64,000 nucleotides of DNA from Megaleporinus macrocephalus (GCA_021613375.1 CM038719.1:34492247-34556246); one strand, 5' to 3'; counted from the stretch's first letter, positions 47,872-58,743 are shown. The notes: generated by a model not told the origin, from the letters alone. A program made the numbers and translations.

Positions 47872-50580
47872 TCACAGCTTTTGCTGCGCTGATACACCCT
47901 TCCAGTAGTCGAGGATGTCATGCAAGTCCTCGCCCTTTGCAAACTGGACCTTCTTGCGCAGGGCGTTTCCAGCCGTGATGTAGCAGGACTCCTCGCGGGG
48001 GCCTTTCCTGTAGGGGCGGAAGCGCTCCCAAATTCGCAGGGTGCTCTCGGAGGAATACTCCGGGCTGGACGAGTAGCCCGAGTAGTTGTGGTGGCGGGGC
48101 GAGAGCTGAGAGTAGGAAGCAGCGTCCCTCTTGGTACGTGATAGGGGTTTGAGGAAAGATGCCCTTTGGGCAGGGGAGTCATGGGTGCCCTCGTAGTAGA
48201 GAGCGGGGACAGAATGACGGTGCTCTGCACAGTGGTAGTCTGGATGTACCTCTAGATGCTGTCCCATGCCATCCACAGCGCCTCCATCCATGCTACAGCC
48301 CCCACTGCCACCACCACCACCACTACTACCAACTAAAGGTAGCCTCTCAAGGGGCTCACCACAACCCACAGGGCTTCCCTTTTCAGGATACTGGCAGGGG
48401 TCTGGACTCCGAGGCTCAGGGACATCCAAGCTGTAAACACGGGCCTTTCCACCGACAGGGCCACAGTGCTTTTTGGAGGAGCTGACAATGACAGCCGCAT
48501 CTGCACTCATCTGTCTCTGGATAGGTCTCACTGCTGTAGCTGGTGGTGGAGGGCGGTAAGGAGGTGATACAAAGCCACCTCCTGTGATCCCTGGCCTTTC
48601 AGAGAGGGGACCTGTTAGGGGAAGAGGAGGTGGAGGAGGGATTTTTGGGGAGGGCATCACCTGGCAGGCCTCAGTGATACCAGACGAGAGTGGGATAAGT
48701 CCCCGGGTTAAGGAAGAGGTGCTGGTTGGTGGAGGTGAGGTGGGATTCCCACTTGTCGTTGTAGCAGAAGACACAGCGGCGGCCACAGAGTCAAGCTTGA
48801 GGGCATCAATGCAGTTGTTGATGATCTGGTTGACCTTGTCAACTTCCATAGCAATAGTGGAGATCTCTGATGCTGATCCTCGACCATCATCATCTGAGTC
48901 ATCTCCAAGGTCACTTCCATCTTCCTCTCTGAGGTCGTCTGCTCTGATAGCCTGCATCACTCCATCTCTCCCTCTTTCTTCTACTGTTCCTGAAGTTCTA
49001 ATATCCATGTAGTTACCCTTGCTTGCCATGGCCTCTGAGAAGGCAGTGGCCATTTTCTCAACTTGAGGAATGGAGGACAGTCGTGAAGAGCTTGTGTTGG
49101 CAGAGCCATGGCCAAGAATGCCAGAGCTGGAGGAGGAGGACATGGGCAGCTTACCGTGGTGGTGCTGGTGGTGGGCCTGCTCGTGGAGCTTCTGTACCGC
49201 TGTTGGATCATTTGCAGCTGCTGCTGCCACTTCTGGTCCATAGCGCATCTCCAGGATGGTCTTCTTTACACAGATGGATTTCTCTTTCTCTTCCTGCCTT
49301 CGGCGCCTCCGCAGACAGTAATATACCAGGCCAAGAACGATCAGCATTCCAAACAAGCAGCCCACAATGGTCATGATGTAATGGGTCGTAGTGGAGGGGG
49401 TGGGCAGTATGTCGTCTGCAGTGGGAGCACGAGTGGAGAAGTAAAGACATGTGTGATTAAAACGCTGTGAATTGCGTATTGAGGCCACACAAAAGGTGTA
49501 GTTGGTGTTTGCCTTGAGCTTGTTGAGAGTAATCAACTCCTTCTTGTTCTTCAGGTTCATCACATCAGAGACATAGCTCTTGTTGTACTGTACCAGGATA
49601 TACATTTTGCTGTAGGGCCGGGGTATTTGCACCAGTAAGGATGCAGAAGAAAGTGATACGTGCTGGAGTTTGATGCTGGGGCTGAAGGAATTCTCAGAGG
49701 AGGATGAGGTTGTGGGCTGATGGTATGGCCCAAACATATTAGGCTCCATGCCCGAGGAATCGGAATCTGGCGGCAGTGAAGTCATCCCTGGAATAAACAC
49801 TCCATCCCGGCACATGGAAGAGAGGATGTTGCGAGCGCTGCGACCATGTCCCCCAACAGGACTCAGCAACGGATAACCGAAAAGCTCCCTTGGAGTTTCG
49901 CACTGTAGCCGGTCATAGGTGTGGGTGACATTGTTGAAGGCTTCCAGCCAGGTAAGGAAACTGTACAGCTCGCATCCACAATGAAACGGGTTCCCTGCCA
50001 GCTCACACACCATCAGCCTCACCAACACGGTGAATGTGGATGGGTCTAGTCGCGCCAATTTGTTAGAGGACAGATCCAGACTGCTGAGGCTGGGACACTC
50101 CCAGAAGGCATTGGTGGCGATTACCTCAATGAGGTTGTGCTGCAGGAACAGGCACTGCATGCGCCCTAATCCTCTCAGCATGCCTTCAGTCAGGTTGGTC
50201 AGTTTGTTGTATCCCAGTTGCAGGACTTGCAGGTTAGCCTGGCCAGCGAACGCACCATCCTCGATGTAGGATATCTCGTTCTTGGTGAGGTTGAGGTCTG
50301 TCAGATTGGTGAAGCGGCTGAGCGAGGAGAAGAAGACAGCCTTGAGCTTGTTCTCGTTGAGCCGCAGGTCGTGCACTGTGTTGTTGATGTGCTGCGGGAT
50401 CGTCTCATACGGTGGCTGGTTCTGGCTGCAGATGGCCAGCCATACATAGCCTTTGTCCCCCTCGATGAGCCAGCAGTCACCACTGACGGGCTTCGGTGCT
50501 GAAAATAGCAGGAGAAGAGACGACAGGAGGAGGAGGAGGACAGTGCAGGGAGAGGAAGGCATGTACAACTCACTCTTCAT
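47872..50580 (-). CDS. elfn2: Extracellular LRR and fibronectin III domain protein 2 (PP1 regulatory subunit 29)
   Basis: Complete 902-residue reading frame in one exon. Signal peptide about 1-34 (Leu-rich 15-26), then mature DCWLIEGDKGYVW; five LRRs (about 67-185), LRRCT cap (192-257, Cys 192, 201, 203, 227, 257), a Ser/Pro linker, FN3 domain about 301-385, transmembrane helix about 401-423 and an RRRRR stop-transfer. N-glycosylation sequons include N66, N92, N97, N129, N217, N333, N360 and N375. The ~475-residue tail has His-rich, Asp-rich, Pro-rich (647-655) and Gly-rich segments, a conserved block around VDKVNQIINNCIDALKLDS and, near the C-terminus, KVQF (877-880), an RVxF-type PP1 docking site. 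ELFN2 in mammals binds group III metabotropic glutamate receptors across the synapse and inhibits PP1. The LRR and tail sequences fit ELFN2 better than ELFN1. The ATG has A at -3. Whether it is the a or b teleost paralogue cannot be told. Confidence 0.97.
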   Translation of the reverse strand: MKSELYMPSSPCTVLLLLLSSLLLLFSAPKPVSGDCWLIEGDKGYVWLAICSQNQPPYETIPQHINNTVHDLRLNENKLKAVFFSSLSRFTNLTDLNLTKNEISYIEDGAFAGQANLQVLQLGYNKLTNLTEGMLRGLGRMQCLFLQHNLIEVIATNAFWECPSLSSLDLSSNKLARLDPSTFTVLVRLMVCELAGNPFHCGCELYSFLTWLEAFNNVTHTYDRLQCETPRELFGYPLLSPVGGHGRSARNILSSMCRDGVFIPGMTSLPPDSDSSGMEPNMFGPYHQPTTSSSSENSFSPSIKLQHVSLSSASLLVQIPRPYSKMYILVQYNKSYVSDVMNLKNKKELITLNKLKANTNYTFCVASIRNSQRFNHTCLYFSTRAPTADDILPTPSTTTHYIMTIVGCLFGMLIVLGLVYYCLRRRRRQEEKEKSICVKKTILEMRYGPEVAAAAANDPTAVQKLHEQAHHQHHHGKLPMSSSSSSGILGHGSANTSSSRLSSIPQVEKMATAFSEAMASKGNYMDIRTSGTVEERGRDGVMQAIRADDLREEDGSDLGDDSDDDGRGSASEISTIAMEVDKVNQIINNCIDALKLDSVAAAVSSATTTSGNPTSPPPTSTSSLTRGLIPLSSGITEACQVMPSPKIPPPPPLPLTGPLSERPGITGGGFVSPPYRPPPPATAVRPIQRQMSADAAVIVSSSKKHCGPVGGKARVYSLDVPEPRSPDPCQYPEKGSPVGCGEPLERLPLVGSSGGGGGSGGCSMDGGAVDGMGQHLEVHPDYHCAEHRHSVPALYYEGTHDSPAQRASFLKPLSRTKRDAASYSQLSPRHHNYSGYSSSPEYSSESTLRIWERFRPYRKGPREESCYITAGNALRKKVQFAKGEDLHDILDYWKGVSAQQKL

Positions 50581-50865
50581 GATGGGGGGCGGTGGGAGGA
50601 GAAGAGGGTTGTTGTGGTAATTGAGGAAAAAAGAAAAAAGGAAGAGTCTGTACGCTGTAGAAGAGCAGGCCGTCGGATGGGGTTTGAATAAGAAATGGTC
50701 GGGACGTTGTCCGTGCAGTCACAGCCTTGAACTTGTTATGAATTCTAACAGAGTCCCCATTTTATCTGATATTCCATAGGGCTGGAGTGCTGAATGTCGC
50801 TAGGCCACCACGTAGCCTCCTCATGGGTTGTTTGGGCCTTGACTGCTTAAGTCTTTTTGTAGAAT
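50581..50865 (-). other. elfn2: elfn2 5' UTR portion of the coding exon, with three uORFs
   Basis: From the splice acceptor to the start codon there are 285 untranslated bases. Three short upstream ATG frames lie here: 50762-50824 (20 codons), 50745-50777 (10 codons) and 50719-50760 (13 codons). All end before the main ATG. They could lower translation of the main frame. The first exon and promoter are not identified. Confidence 0.7.
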
Positions 50866-50890
50866 CTGTAGAGAGAGAGAGAGAGAGTAA
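50866..50890 (-). other. elfn2: Splice acceptor of the elfn2 coding exon
   Basis: On the minus strand TTACTCTCTCTCTCTCTCTC leads to TACAG, with the exon starting at 50865. The polypyrimidine tract is itself a (CT)n microsatellite (50871-50887). ELFN genes in vertebrates have noncoding 5' exons followed by one coding exon, which agrees. Confidence 0.8.
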
Positions 50891-51409
50891 TGGCAAGGTT
50901 AAACGATATTCATTATCCGATACAGGTACAGGCTTTTAAAAGCTCACAATTGTTTATTCACGTCCATAAAGCCAAATATACAAGCAGCGCATAAGCGGTA
51001 GAGAAATGGCTCTCATGAATCAGGGCTGTCCATTTACTATACACATTATGGTCGTCCAGTAACACCTATTTACTGCCTCAAAGGGCCAAGTCTACTATTT
51101 AGCACTGTTGCAAAACTCTATTTTGGTATTACATATAAATTTGATTAAATAAGGGAAGTGGCTGTAATAAGAGCAATGGGTGGTCCCTGCTCATTTGCAC
51201 ATGCATACTGTATATAGGAACAATATAGAGATACGGTAAAGTTTTATTTTTGATGGGAACAAAATTCAGTCATGTAATATAAGATAAAGGGCCTAAAGCT
51301 AAATTACTAAAAATTTCCTAATATACTTTATATTTTACAATATCTATTAACGTGTCTTAGGAGCTTTAATAATGATTAGTATTTTTTTTAAAAACAAAAA
51401 CAAATGTTA
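50891..51409. other. Intron of elfn2, no other feature
   Basis: AT-rich, non-repetitive sequence immediately upstream of the acceptor on the minus strand. Confidence 0.6.
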
Positions 51410-52610
51410 AACCTTTTCAGGCTGTGCAGTCCCTCTATTTCTAGCTCTGCTACAACCCTGTAGATCAGACACAGCAGGAGTGAGCTGAACTGAGAACAGT
51501 CCACCAACCAATACTCCCTGTGTCCCTGTGACCACTGATGAAGCGCCAGAGGGACTCAAACTGTGCGGCAACAGGTGATCTGCTGTCTTTGATCTTACAT
51601 CTACAAGGTGGACTAACAAGGTAGGAGTATCTAATAGAGTGGACAATGAGCGGATACAGTGTTCAAAACTCCAGCAGCACTGCTGTGTCTGATCCACTCA
51701 CAGCAGCACAACACACTCTAACACACCACCACCACCTCAGTGTCCCTGCGAGCATTGATGAAGCGCCAAAAGAACTCAAACTGTGCAGCAACAGGTGATC
51801 TGCTGTCTTTGATCTTACATCTACATAGTGGACCAACAAAGTAGGAGTATCTAATAGAGTGGACAGTGAGTGGACACATTGCTCAAAACTCAGGCAGCAC
51901 TGCTGCATCTGATCCACTCACAGCAGCACAACACACTCTAACACACCACCACCACCTCAGTGTCACTGCTGGACTGAGAACAGTCCACCAACCAAAACTC
52001 TTCCCCCCAACAGTGTCCCTGCGACCACCGTTGAAGTGCCAGAGGGACTTATACTGTGTTGCAACATGTCTTTGATCTTACAACTTCACGATGGACCAAC
52101 AAGGTAGGAGTGTCTAATAGAGTGGACAGTGAGTGGACACACTGTTAAAACTCCAACAAGCACGGCTGCGTCTGATCCACTCACAGCAGCACAACAGACG
52201 CTAACACACCACCACCACGTCAGTGTCACTGCTGGACTGAGAACAGTCCAACCAACCAAAACTCTTCCCCCCAACAGTGTCCCTGCGAGCACTGATGAAG
52301 CGCCAGAGGATCTCAAACTGTGCGGCAACAGGTGATCTGCTGTCTTTGATCTTACATCTACATGGTGGACCAACAAGCACGGCTGTGTCTGATCCACTCA
52401 CAGCAGCACAACACACTCTAACACACCACCACAAGGTCAGTGTCACTGCAGTGCTGATAATAACCCACCACCTAAATAATACCTGCTATGTGGTGGTCCT
52501 GTGGAGGGTCCTGACCATTGAAGAAGAAGGTAGCAAAGTACACAGAGAAACAGATGGACTCCAGTCTGTAGTTGTTGAACAGCAAGGTGCTCCTATATGG
52601 TAGGTATGGT
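51410..52610 (-). repeat. Tandemly expanded interior of a MITE, ~4 units
   Basis: The phrase CCACTCACAGCAGCACAACA occurs near 51694, 51914, 52179 and 52395, spaced 216-265 bp. Each unit holds GGTGATCTGCTGTCTTTGAT or a relative, AGGTAGGAGTATCTAATAGA, and CCACCACCAC. The right part (52440-52600) reads into CACCTAAATAATACCTGCTA and AACAGATGGACT, the normal order of a fish non-autonomous element whose tips (GGTGGTTTTAATGTTAT) are seen at 2641-2820. Tips are not preserved here. Frames on both strands are repeat artefacts. Confidence 0.75.
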
Positions 52611-53440
52611 AATTATGAATATATAAACAAGGAGATGGACCTGGTTGAGAGTATAACTGGATTCTAGACTATTCTACATTCTAAATCATGACAAGCACTC
52701 ACCTTGCTTTGCTTAAACCTCTCATAAATGTCTCTTTCATAAGAGATTGAGAAAAGAAGTAATTAACACTTTTCTCAAAGCGGCAAAGCTTGATCTCTCC
52801 TTCGACTTTGACTTGCCCTCATCGCTTCAGCATGCATAGTGTCAGGAGAGTCAGACGAGGTGTCTGCAAAGCAGAGCTCATTCATCTTTCTATGCCATCT
52901 ATGTTTCACGCTGCGCTCCAGAATATAGAAGGACTTTTAGACATGACACACATCATCAATCAGCAAACTGCACAAGAGGTCATTTCCGCAGTTGCATGCA
53001 AACTCATGCCTCCGACCGCCGTCTGCCCGGGTTTGATTTGCATGCAGTAACAAGCCGGAGATAAATATCCGTAGAGTAAGAGAGTAAAATGCTGCCGTAT
53101 TGTGCCACGTTCCATTACTCTCTATGCAAGGCGGAAACTGGAAACCATTCTCGGACTAAGCGCTCTCAAATCCATCACTCTCTGCACATTCCGGTGGAGA
53201 CTCAGCTCTTCTAATTCTCCTCCAGCTTCAAGTCCCAGTCGCACTTCAGCGGAATTCCATATTTAGAACGTGATGTCTAGCAGTTCTAGCAGTTAGGCTG
53301 AAATGTGTTGAATGCGATAACTGATTCAGTTCTGGGTTGTTCCGTCATGAGTGCACTGAATAAGAAAGGGACTTTACGGAGTAGGGAAGTCCAAAGTAAT
53401 TTGAGAACCTTCAGATTCTAGAACGTACCATGGTCAGAAT
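52611..53440. other. Intergenic or intronic, no gene seen
   Basis: Non-repetitive. An 86-codon frame at 52790-53050 has no recognised domain. Confidence 0.45.
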
Positions 53441-53948
53441 ATACAGTCGTGTCACATTTTTATGATCGCTGAAGTGCGTGGGTGGTCTGGGGGGATGTTT
53501 CCAGGGCATAATCTGGACCCACTCATCCACGTAGACATCACACTTAACCGATTTGGGTCTGAATCCATCCTTGAAGATCACGTACACCATACATGCTGAT
53601 TGTCTCCTCTGGGGTGGATGGGATCTTCCACCAAGACAATGCAATACGTTACATGGTTAAATGTCCCACCTTGGTTGGAAGATCTTAAACAAGACTTCCA
53701 AGTACTAACCTGGACCCATAATTTCCCCAGATTTGAACAAAATTGAGGCTCTGTGGGATCACCTGGATCGCCACGGTCGCTATATGGATCCTCCCCCGCG
53801 TGTCCACCAGCAGCTGTGGTAGCCAGATACCTGTGACAACCTACCAGGATCTTATCGAGTCTCCCAGCACGTCCAGCTGCTGTCCGTGCTGCACATGGTG
53901 GTTGCCCTTGATATTAGCTGTCATAATAATGTGAATCGACTGTGCATA
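53441..53948 (+). mobile_element. Internally deleted Tc1/mariner element with terminal repeats
   Basis: The left tip ATACAGTCGTGTCACATTTT (53441) and the inverse of the right tip, ATGCACAGTCGATTCACATT (from 53948 leftwards), are imperfect inverted repeats of about 28 bases. The body reads as the C-terminal part of a Tc1-type transposase with many stops and frameshifts: GGGATGTTTCCAGGGCATAA (near 53492), GATGGGATCTTCCACCAAGA (53618; FHQDN-like), CCCCAGATTTGAACAAAATT (53726; normally S-P-D-L-N-P-I-E), GTGGGATCACCTGGATCGCC (53753). The N-terminal DNA-binding half is absent, so the ~508-bp copy is a deletion derivative with a dead coding region. Confidence 0.85.
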
Positions 53949-53994
53949 CATTCTAACAGCTGTTTAGCCAGCCAGAGCAAATCCCAGCATCATC

Positions 53995-54155
53995 GGGCAA
54001 AGGTGGGGTACACCATAGGCAGGTCGCCAGTCCATTGCATGGCCAACACACACTCATGCACAGACTCATACACTCACACCTACAGGCAACTTGGAGTGAC
54101 TAATCATCCTAACATGCATGTCCTTGGACTGTGCGAGGAAACTGGAGTTGTCTAA
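53995..54155 (+). repeat. Dispersed fish repeat fragment
   Basis: GGTGGGGTACACCATAGGCA, GGTCGCCAGTCCATTGCATG, TAACATGCATGTCCTTGGAC and GAGGAAACTGGAG are in the order found in a very abundant teleost repeat, likely LINE-derived. The opposite orientation occurs at 32196-32335. Truncated at both ends. Confidence 0.7.
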
Positions 54156-54529
54156 CCAAGCCTAGAGCCTAAATACTAAATCTTCAACAAACAGTCCAAC
54201 CATGACCATTTAGAGGTCAACTGTATCTCCACCTTCCTCTTGACAATGTCTGTAAACTTAAAAAGTAATGGCAACAGCCATCATTGGATCATCAATACAG
54301 AAGAAATAAGATAATAATAGGCTACTGTTCAGCTTAAAACTAGGATTAAAGTCCACTTACAAAAACAAGTGTTTTTAACAAGGATCTTCTCAAAAGCTTT
54401 GGTCTGGATTAATTGGATTTGCATTCTTTAAGTTCATTAAAGTAGGGAAGGAAACAATGAAAGCAGAGAGTAAAACTAAAAGATGAAGGAGTAAAATTAA
54501 GAAATCTGTTACAGGTAAAACTAAGGCAG
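54156..54529. other. Unique spacer
   Basis: AT-rich, no gene or repeat structure supported. Confidence 0.5.
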
Positions 54530-55920
54530 GATAAAATGCATTATGGAGGTAAAACTAAGGCAGGGCCATTGCAGAGTAAAATGCGTTGAATGAGCAAAAG
54601 TAAAGCAGGGACAATGCAGGGTAAATGCTTGAATGCAGAATAAAATGCATTAAAGGCATTAATCCAAAGCAGAGTAAATGCAGGGTAAAATGCATCAAAG
54701 GAGCAAAACTGCAGCAGGATAAATGCAGGGTAAAATGCATTAAAGGAGTAAAGTTGCAGCAGGATGAATGCGAGCTAAAATGCATTAAAAGAGTAAAGCT
54801 GCAGCAGGATAAATGTGGGCTAAAATGCGTTGCCAGAGCAAAATTGCAGCAGGTTGAATGCAGGTTTAAATGTATTGCAGGAGTAAAACTGCAACAGAGT
54901 GAATGCAGGGTTAAATACATTGCATGAGTAAACCTGCAGCAGGACAAATGCAGGCTAAAATAGGTTGCAGGAGTAAACCGGCAGCAGGATGAATGCAGGC
55001 TAAAATGCATTAAAAGAGTAAAGCTGCAGCAGGGTGAATGCAGGCTAAAATGCATTAAAAGAGTAAAGCTGCAGCAGGGTGAATGCAGGCTAAAATGCGT
55101 TAAAAGAGTAAAGCTGCAGCAGGGTGAATGCAGGCTAAAATGCGTTAAAAGAGTAAAGCTGCAGCAGGGTGAATGCAGGCTAAAATGCATTAAAGAAGTA
55201 TAGCTGCAGCAGGATAAGTGCAGGGTTAAATGCATTGCAGGAGTAAACCTGGAGCAGGATGAATCCAGGGTAAAGAGCATTAAAGGAGCACAACTGCAGC
55301 AGGACAAATTCAGGCTAAAATGGGTTGCAGGAGTAAACTGGCAGCAGGATGAATGCAGGCTAAGATGCATTAAAAGGGTAAAGGTGCAGCAGGATAAATG
55401 TGGGCTAATATGCATTACCGGAGCAAAATTGCAGCAGGGTGAATGCTGGGTTAAAGGCATTAAAGGAGTAAACCTGCAGCAGGATGAATGCAGGCTAAAA
55501 TGCGTTAAAGGGGTAAAACTGCCACAGGGTGAATGGAGGGTTAAATGCATTAATAGAGTAAAGCTGCAACAGGTTGAATGCAGGCTAAAATGTGTTGCAG
55601 GAGTGAAACTACTGCATCAGGGTGAATGCAGGCTAAAATGCATTAAAGGAGTAAAACTGCACGGTTGAATGCATTCAAGGAGTAATCCTGCAGCAGGCTA
55701 AAATGCATTAAAGGGGTTAAATGCAGGGTTAAATGCATTAAAGAAGTAAATCTGCAGCAGGGTTAATGCAGGGTTTAATGCATTAAATGAGCAAAAGTGC
55801 AGCAGGGTGAATGCAGGGTAAAGACCAGGAAAGGAGTAAACCTGCAGCTGTATGGATGCAGGGTTAAATGCATTAAAGGAGTAAACCTGCAGCAAGGTTA
55901 ATGCAGGGTTAAATGCATCA
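54530..55920. repeat. 45-bp minisatellite (GCAGCAGG-GAATGCAGG unit)
   Basis: About 30 units. AAGCTGCAGC at 55021 and 55066 gives a 45-bp period, and units between 55000 and 55200 are nearly identical. Unit blocks: CTGCAGCAGGGTGAATGCAG, GCTAAAATGCATTAAAAGAG. Because 45 is divisible by three, frames stay open on both strands, including a 331-codon minus-strand frame (54555-55550) made of a 15-residue Ser/Cys/Phe/His repeat. There is no evidence that it is translated. The left edge decays into shorter units around 54500. Confidence 0.95.
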
Positions 55921-56286
55921 GAGATGGGAGAAATTAGAAATGTGAACCCGACTATAACTCAACAGATTTTAGAAAAATTGTCCAACCCGCCCATCCTGAC
56001 TGAACCAGACATGAATATTCAAGTCCCATCAGGTTTGGACAAATACTTCCAGCTCTAACTGTCAGTATCCACTCCTCTCTCTCTTTCTCTCTCTTTCTCT
56101 CTCTCTCCATCTTTTCCTCTCTCTCTTTGTCTTCAGCCCATCAGAGATGTGATCTGGTTTGCTGCTCCACATTCTGAGGCCCAGAGGAAGCTTTAATTAG
56201 GGCTGGGGCTCAGATAGATAGGGAGGTGCATTCCAATGAGAGAGGGTAAAGACTGAGAACGAGAGCTAGAGAGAGAGAGTGAGAGT

Positions 56287-56317
<31 letters not shown>

Positions 56318-57335
56318 CCGAAGACATGGGGGTGTGAAAGGCAGAAAAAAAGGAATAATTACACCTTCATCACTACTGTAGGTTTTCAATGTGCGCTTTG
56401 ATTTGAAATATCGATTTGATCGCTCGCGCATTGAAAGGTTTACCAGCCCATTTGATTTCCATATAAAAAGCACTTCGAAGCAGCCTGCGCTCCCACCGAG
56501 TGTTTTCAGTGCAACAGAACATTTGATCCAATCTTGGAGAGTGCTCTTGCAGAGAGTGCCAATTACAATTGATTACTGTCTCTCTAGGACCGTTACTTAA
56601 TTAGTTATGATGAGCTTCTTTGAATTCAATCTCACATTCGCTCCAAGTCATAATGATCTGTACTCACCGAATAGAGTGAAATTACGAGCAGGTAGGCACA
56701 TGTAACTGTGCCAGGATTCCAAAGGGCCCCCCGCACCCACCCCACCCCTTTATTTTTACGCCGATTCTTCCTCTGTTGTGTAAAGCGCTTGTCGGGCCTA
56801 TGTGGGCGATTTGGCACATGCTAATGTGAAAAGACAGAAAACAGTCTCATATTATAAGAGAGCGCATGAGGGCCACAACATATACCTCGCCTCATATCTT
56901 ACTGCCAGCTGTATTAACACGTTCCGGGAGTGAGATGCGACGAGCGGTTGCTGTACCTCTGTAATATATGTGGCGCGTGGGCACGCAGCGCTGCAAGCGT
57001 TTCCATTATAACTGCTTTGGGCTCAGCAGCTTCTATTGTGCTTTTGTTCCATACATTACAGGCATTTTATTTCTATTAACTCCTGCAAACTCCAACTTAC
57101 ACCACTAATGCTTTCGGGTGGTCGACTAGTTACTCAGCAAAGCAGTTCTTTATTTATCATTGTGGTCGTTTAAGTTCCGGACATCAGTGTCCAGCTAGGT
57201 TTTATGGTATGTAATAGAAGAAGTGTTTCATTCGTAGGCACTGTTGCAGTGCTGTCTTTCAGAACGTGCTACGGAACGGCTTTTATCTTCTATGAGGTAT
57301 TGCCAGACTAATTAGCTTGAAATTGTTTTCTGGAC
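55921..57335. other. Simple repeats and a possible enhancer
   Basis: (CT)n at 56070-56106 and (GA)n at 56265-56317. Positions 56390-56660 are non-repetitive with AT-rich homeodomain cores (CCAATTACAATTGATTAC near 56558, CTTAATTAGTTATGATGAG near 56595) and CGATTTGATCGCTCGCGC near 56413, a pattern typical of deeply conserved noncoding elements. No gene is visible. Confidence 0.4.
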
Positions 57336-58720
57336 CTCTGTGTTCTCCACCGCTTACTTAATTAAACTGAGATACTAGACGAATACTAGCCGAACAGTGG
57401 ACACTTCAGTGAACTGGTGAACAGATATTTTAATTGACTACCTATTAGGTACTGAATGGACACATCAGTGGAGTAGTGGATATTGGTCAACAAGTGGGTA
57501 TATTAGTCTAGTAAATATTAGTGGAATACTAGATATATTAGTAGACTAATTGAAATATTAACCAAGTAATGGCTATATTGGCTGAATAGTAGATGTATTA
57601 GTTGACTAGGGGTATATTAGTCAACTGGTGGATGTATTAATGGGCTAATTAGTGTATAGTTAGCTGACTAATGGTCATATGTGGACTATCAGTAGATCAT
57701 CAGTAGACTAGTGGACATATTAGTAGACGAACGTAAATAATAGCCATGTAGTGTATATTAGCTAGTGGATATATTAATTATCTAGTCAATAGCAAAAGAT
57801 ATTATTAGCAGACTAGTGGCTAGTCATTTAATTTTTAGCCATCTAATGTACATACTTGTGGACTAATGGACATATTGGTGAATTAGTGGACATATTAGCC
57901 ATCAGATGTACATACTAGTGGACTAGTGTATATATTGGCTGACTAGTAAATCTATTAGTGGATATATTATCAGACAACTGGGCTATATAGTGAGAGAACT
58001 AGTAGACTAGTGGATATATTAATTGAAAATTGGATATATTAGCCAAATAGTGGACATAATACATGACGAGTGAATATATTAGTCAGGTAGTGTACATATT
58101 AATAGACTACTGGACATATTAGTAACCTAATGGAAATAATAACCCACTAGTGGGTTTATTTGCTAAACAGTGGATATATAAGAAGACTAGTGGGTATATT
58201 AATGGATTAGTTTATGGATCTTAGATTTAGTTGAGTAATGTACACTAATGTACACTAATACTAGTGTATTAGTGGATCAGTGGACATTTAAGTCATTGAA
58301 TTAAAGAATAGTAAATATATTAGGCGATTATAAGTGGACTAGTTAATATATTAGTGGACTAGCAGATATATTAGCCAAAGATTGGACATATTTGTGGAAC
58401 AGAAGACATATAAATGGACCAGTGGACATAGTCAACAAGTGGACTAGGATATATATTGGACTGCTAGTAGACATATTAGTTCACTAGTGGATATATTAGT
58501 TTATTTACTGGATCTGAAAAATATTAATCGACAGGTGGCGATAGTATTAGTGGTATAGTGAAGATATTGCTGAACTAGTAGACATACAAGACAAATGGAT
58601 ACATAAGCTGAGTTGTTGAGTATGAAGAATATATTAGTGGATCAACTAATAGATATATTTTTCAACTAGTGAATATATTAGAAGATTAGTATATAAGTTA
58701 ATTAGCGAATGCATTTGTGG
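57336..58720. repeat. Degenerate ACTAGT-rich repeat field
   Basis: Words such as GACTAGTGGATATATTAG, TAGTGGACTAGTGGACATAT and TAGCCA recur dozens of times at irregular spacing of about 15-30 bp. It looks like a decayed minisatellite. Positions 57336-57882 are duplicated at 59971-60533. Confidence 0.8.
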
Positions 58721-58743
58721 GTTAGGGGTGGGATATTTTTGAT

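Noticed and set aside
48584..49012. 142-codon plus-strand frame and other frames within 47872-50580
   Set aside because: Antisense or out-of-frame shadows of elfn2, whose own frame has recognisable domains throughout.
54555..55550. 331-codon minus-strand frame with a Cys/His/Ser-rich 15-residue pattern
   Set aside because: Translation of the 45-bp minisatellite. It superficially looks like a zinc-binding repeat protein, but the spacing is set by the DNA period and the opposite strand is also open.
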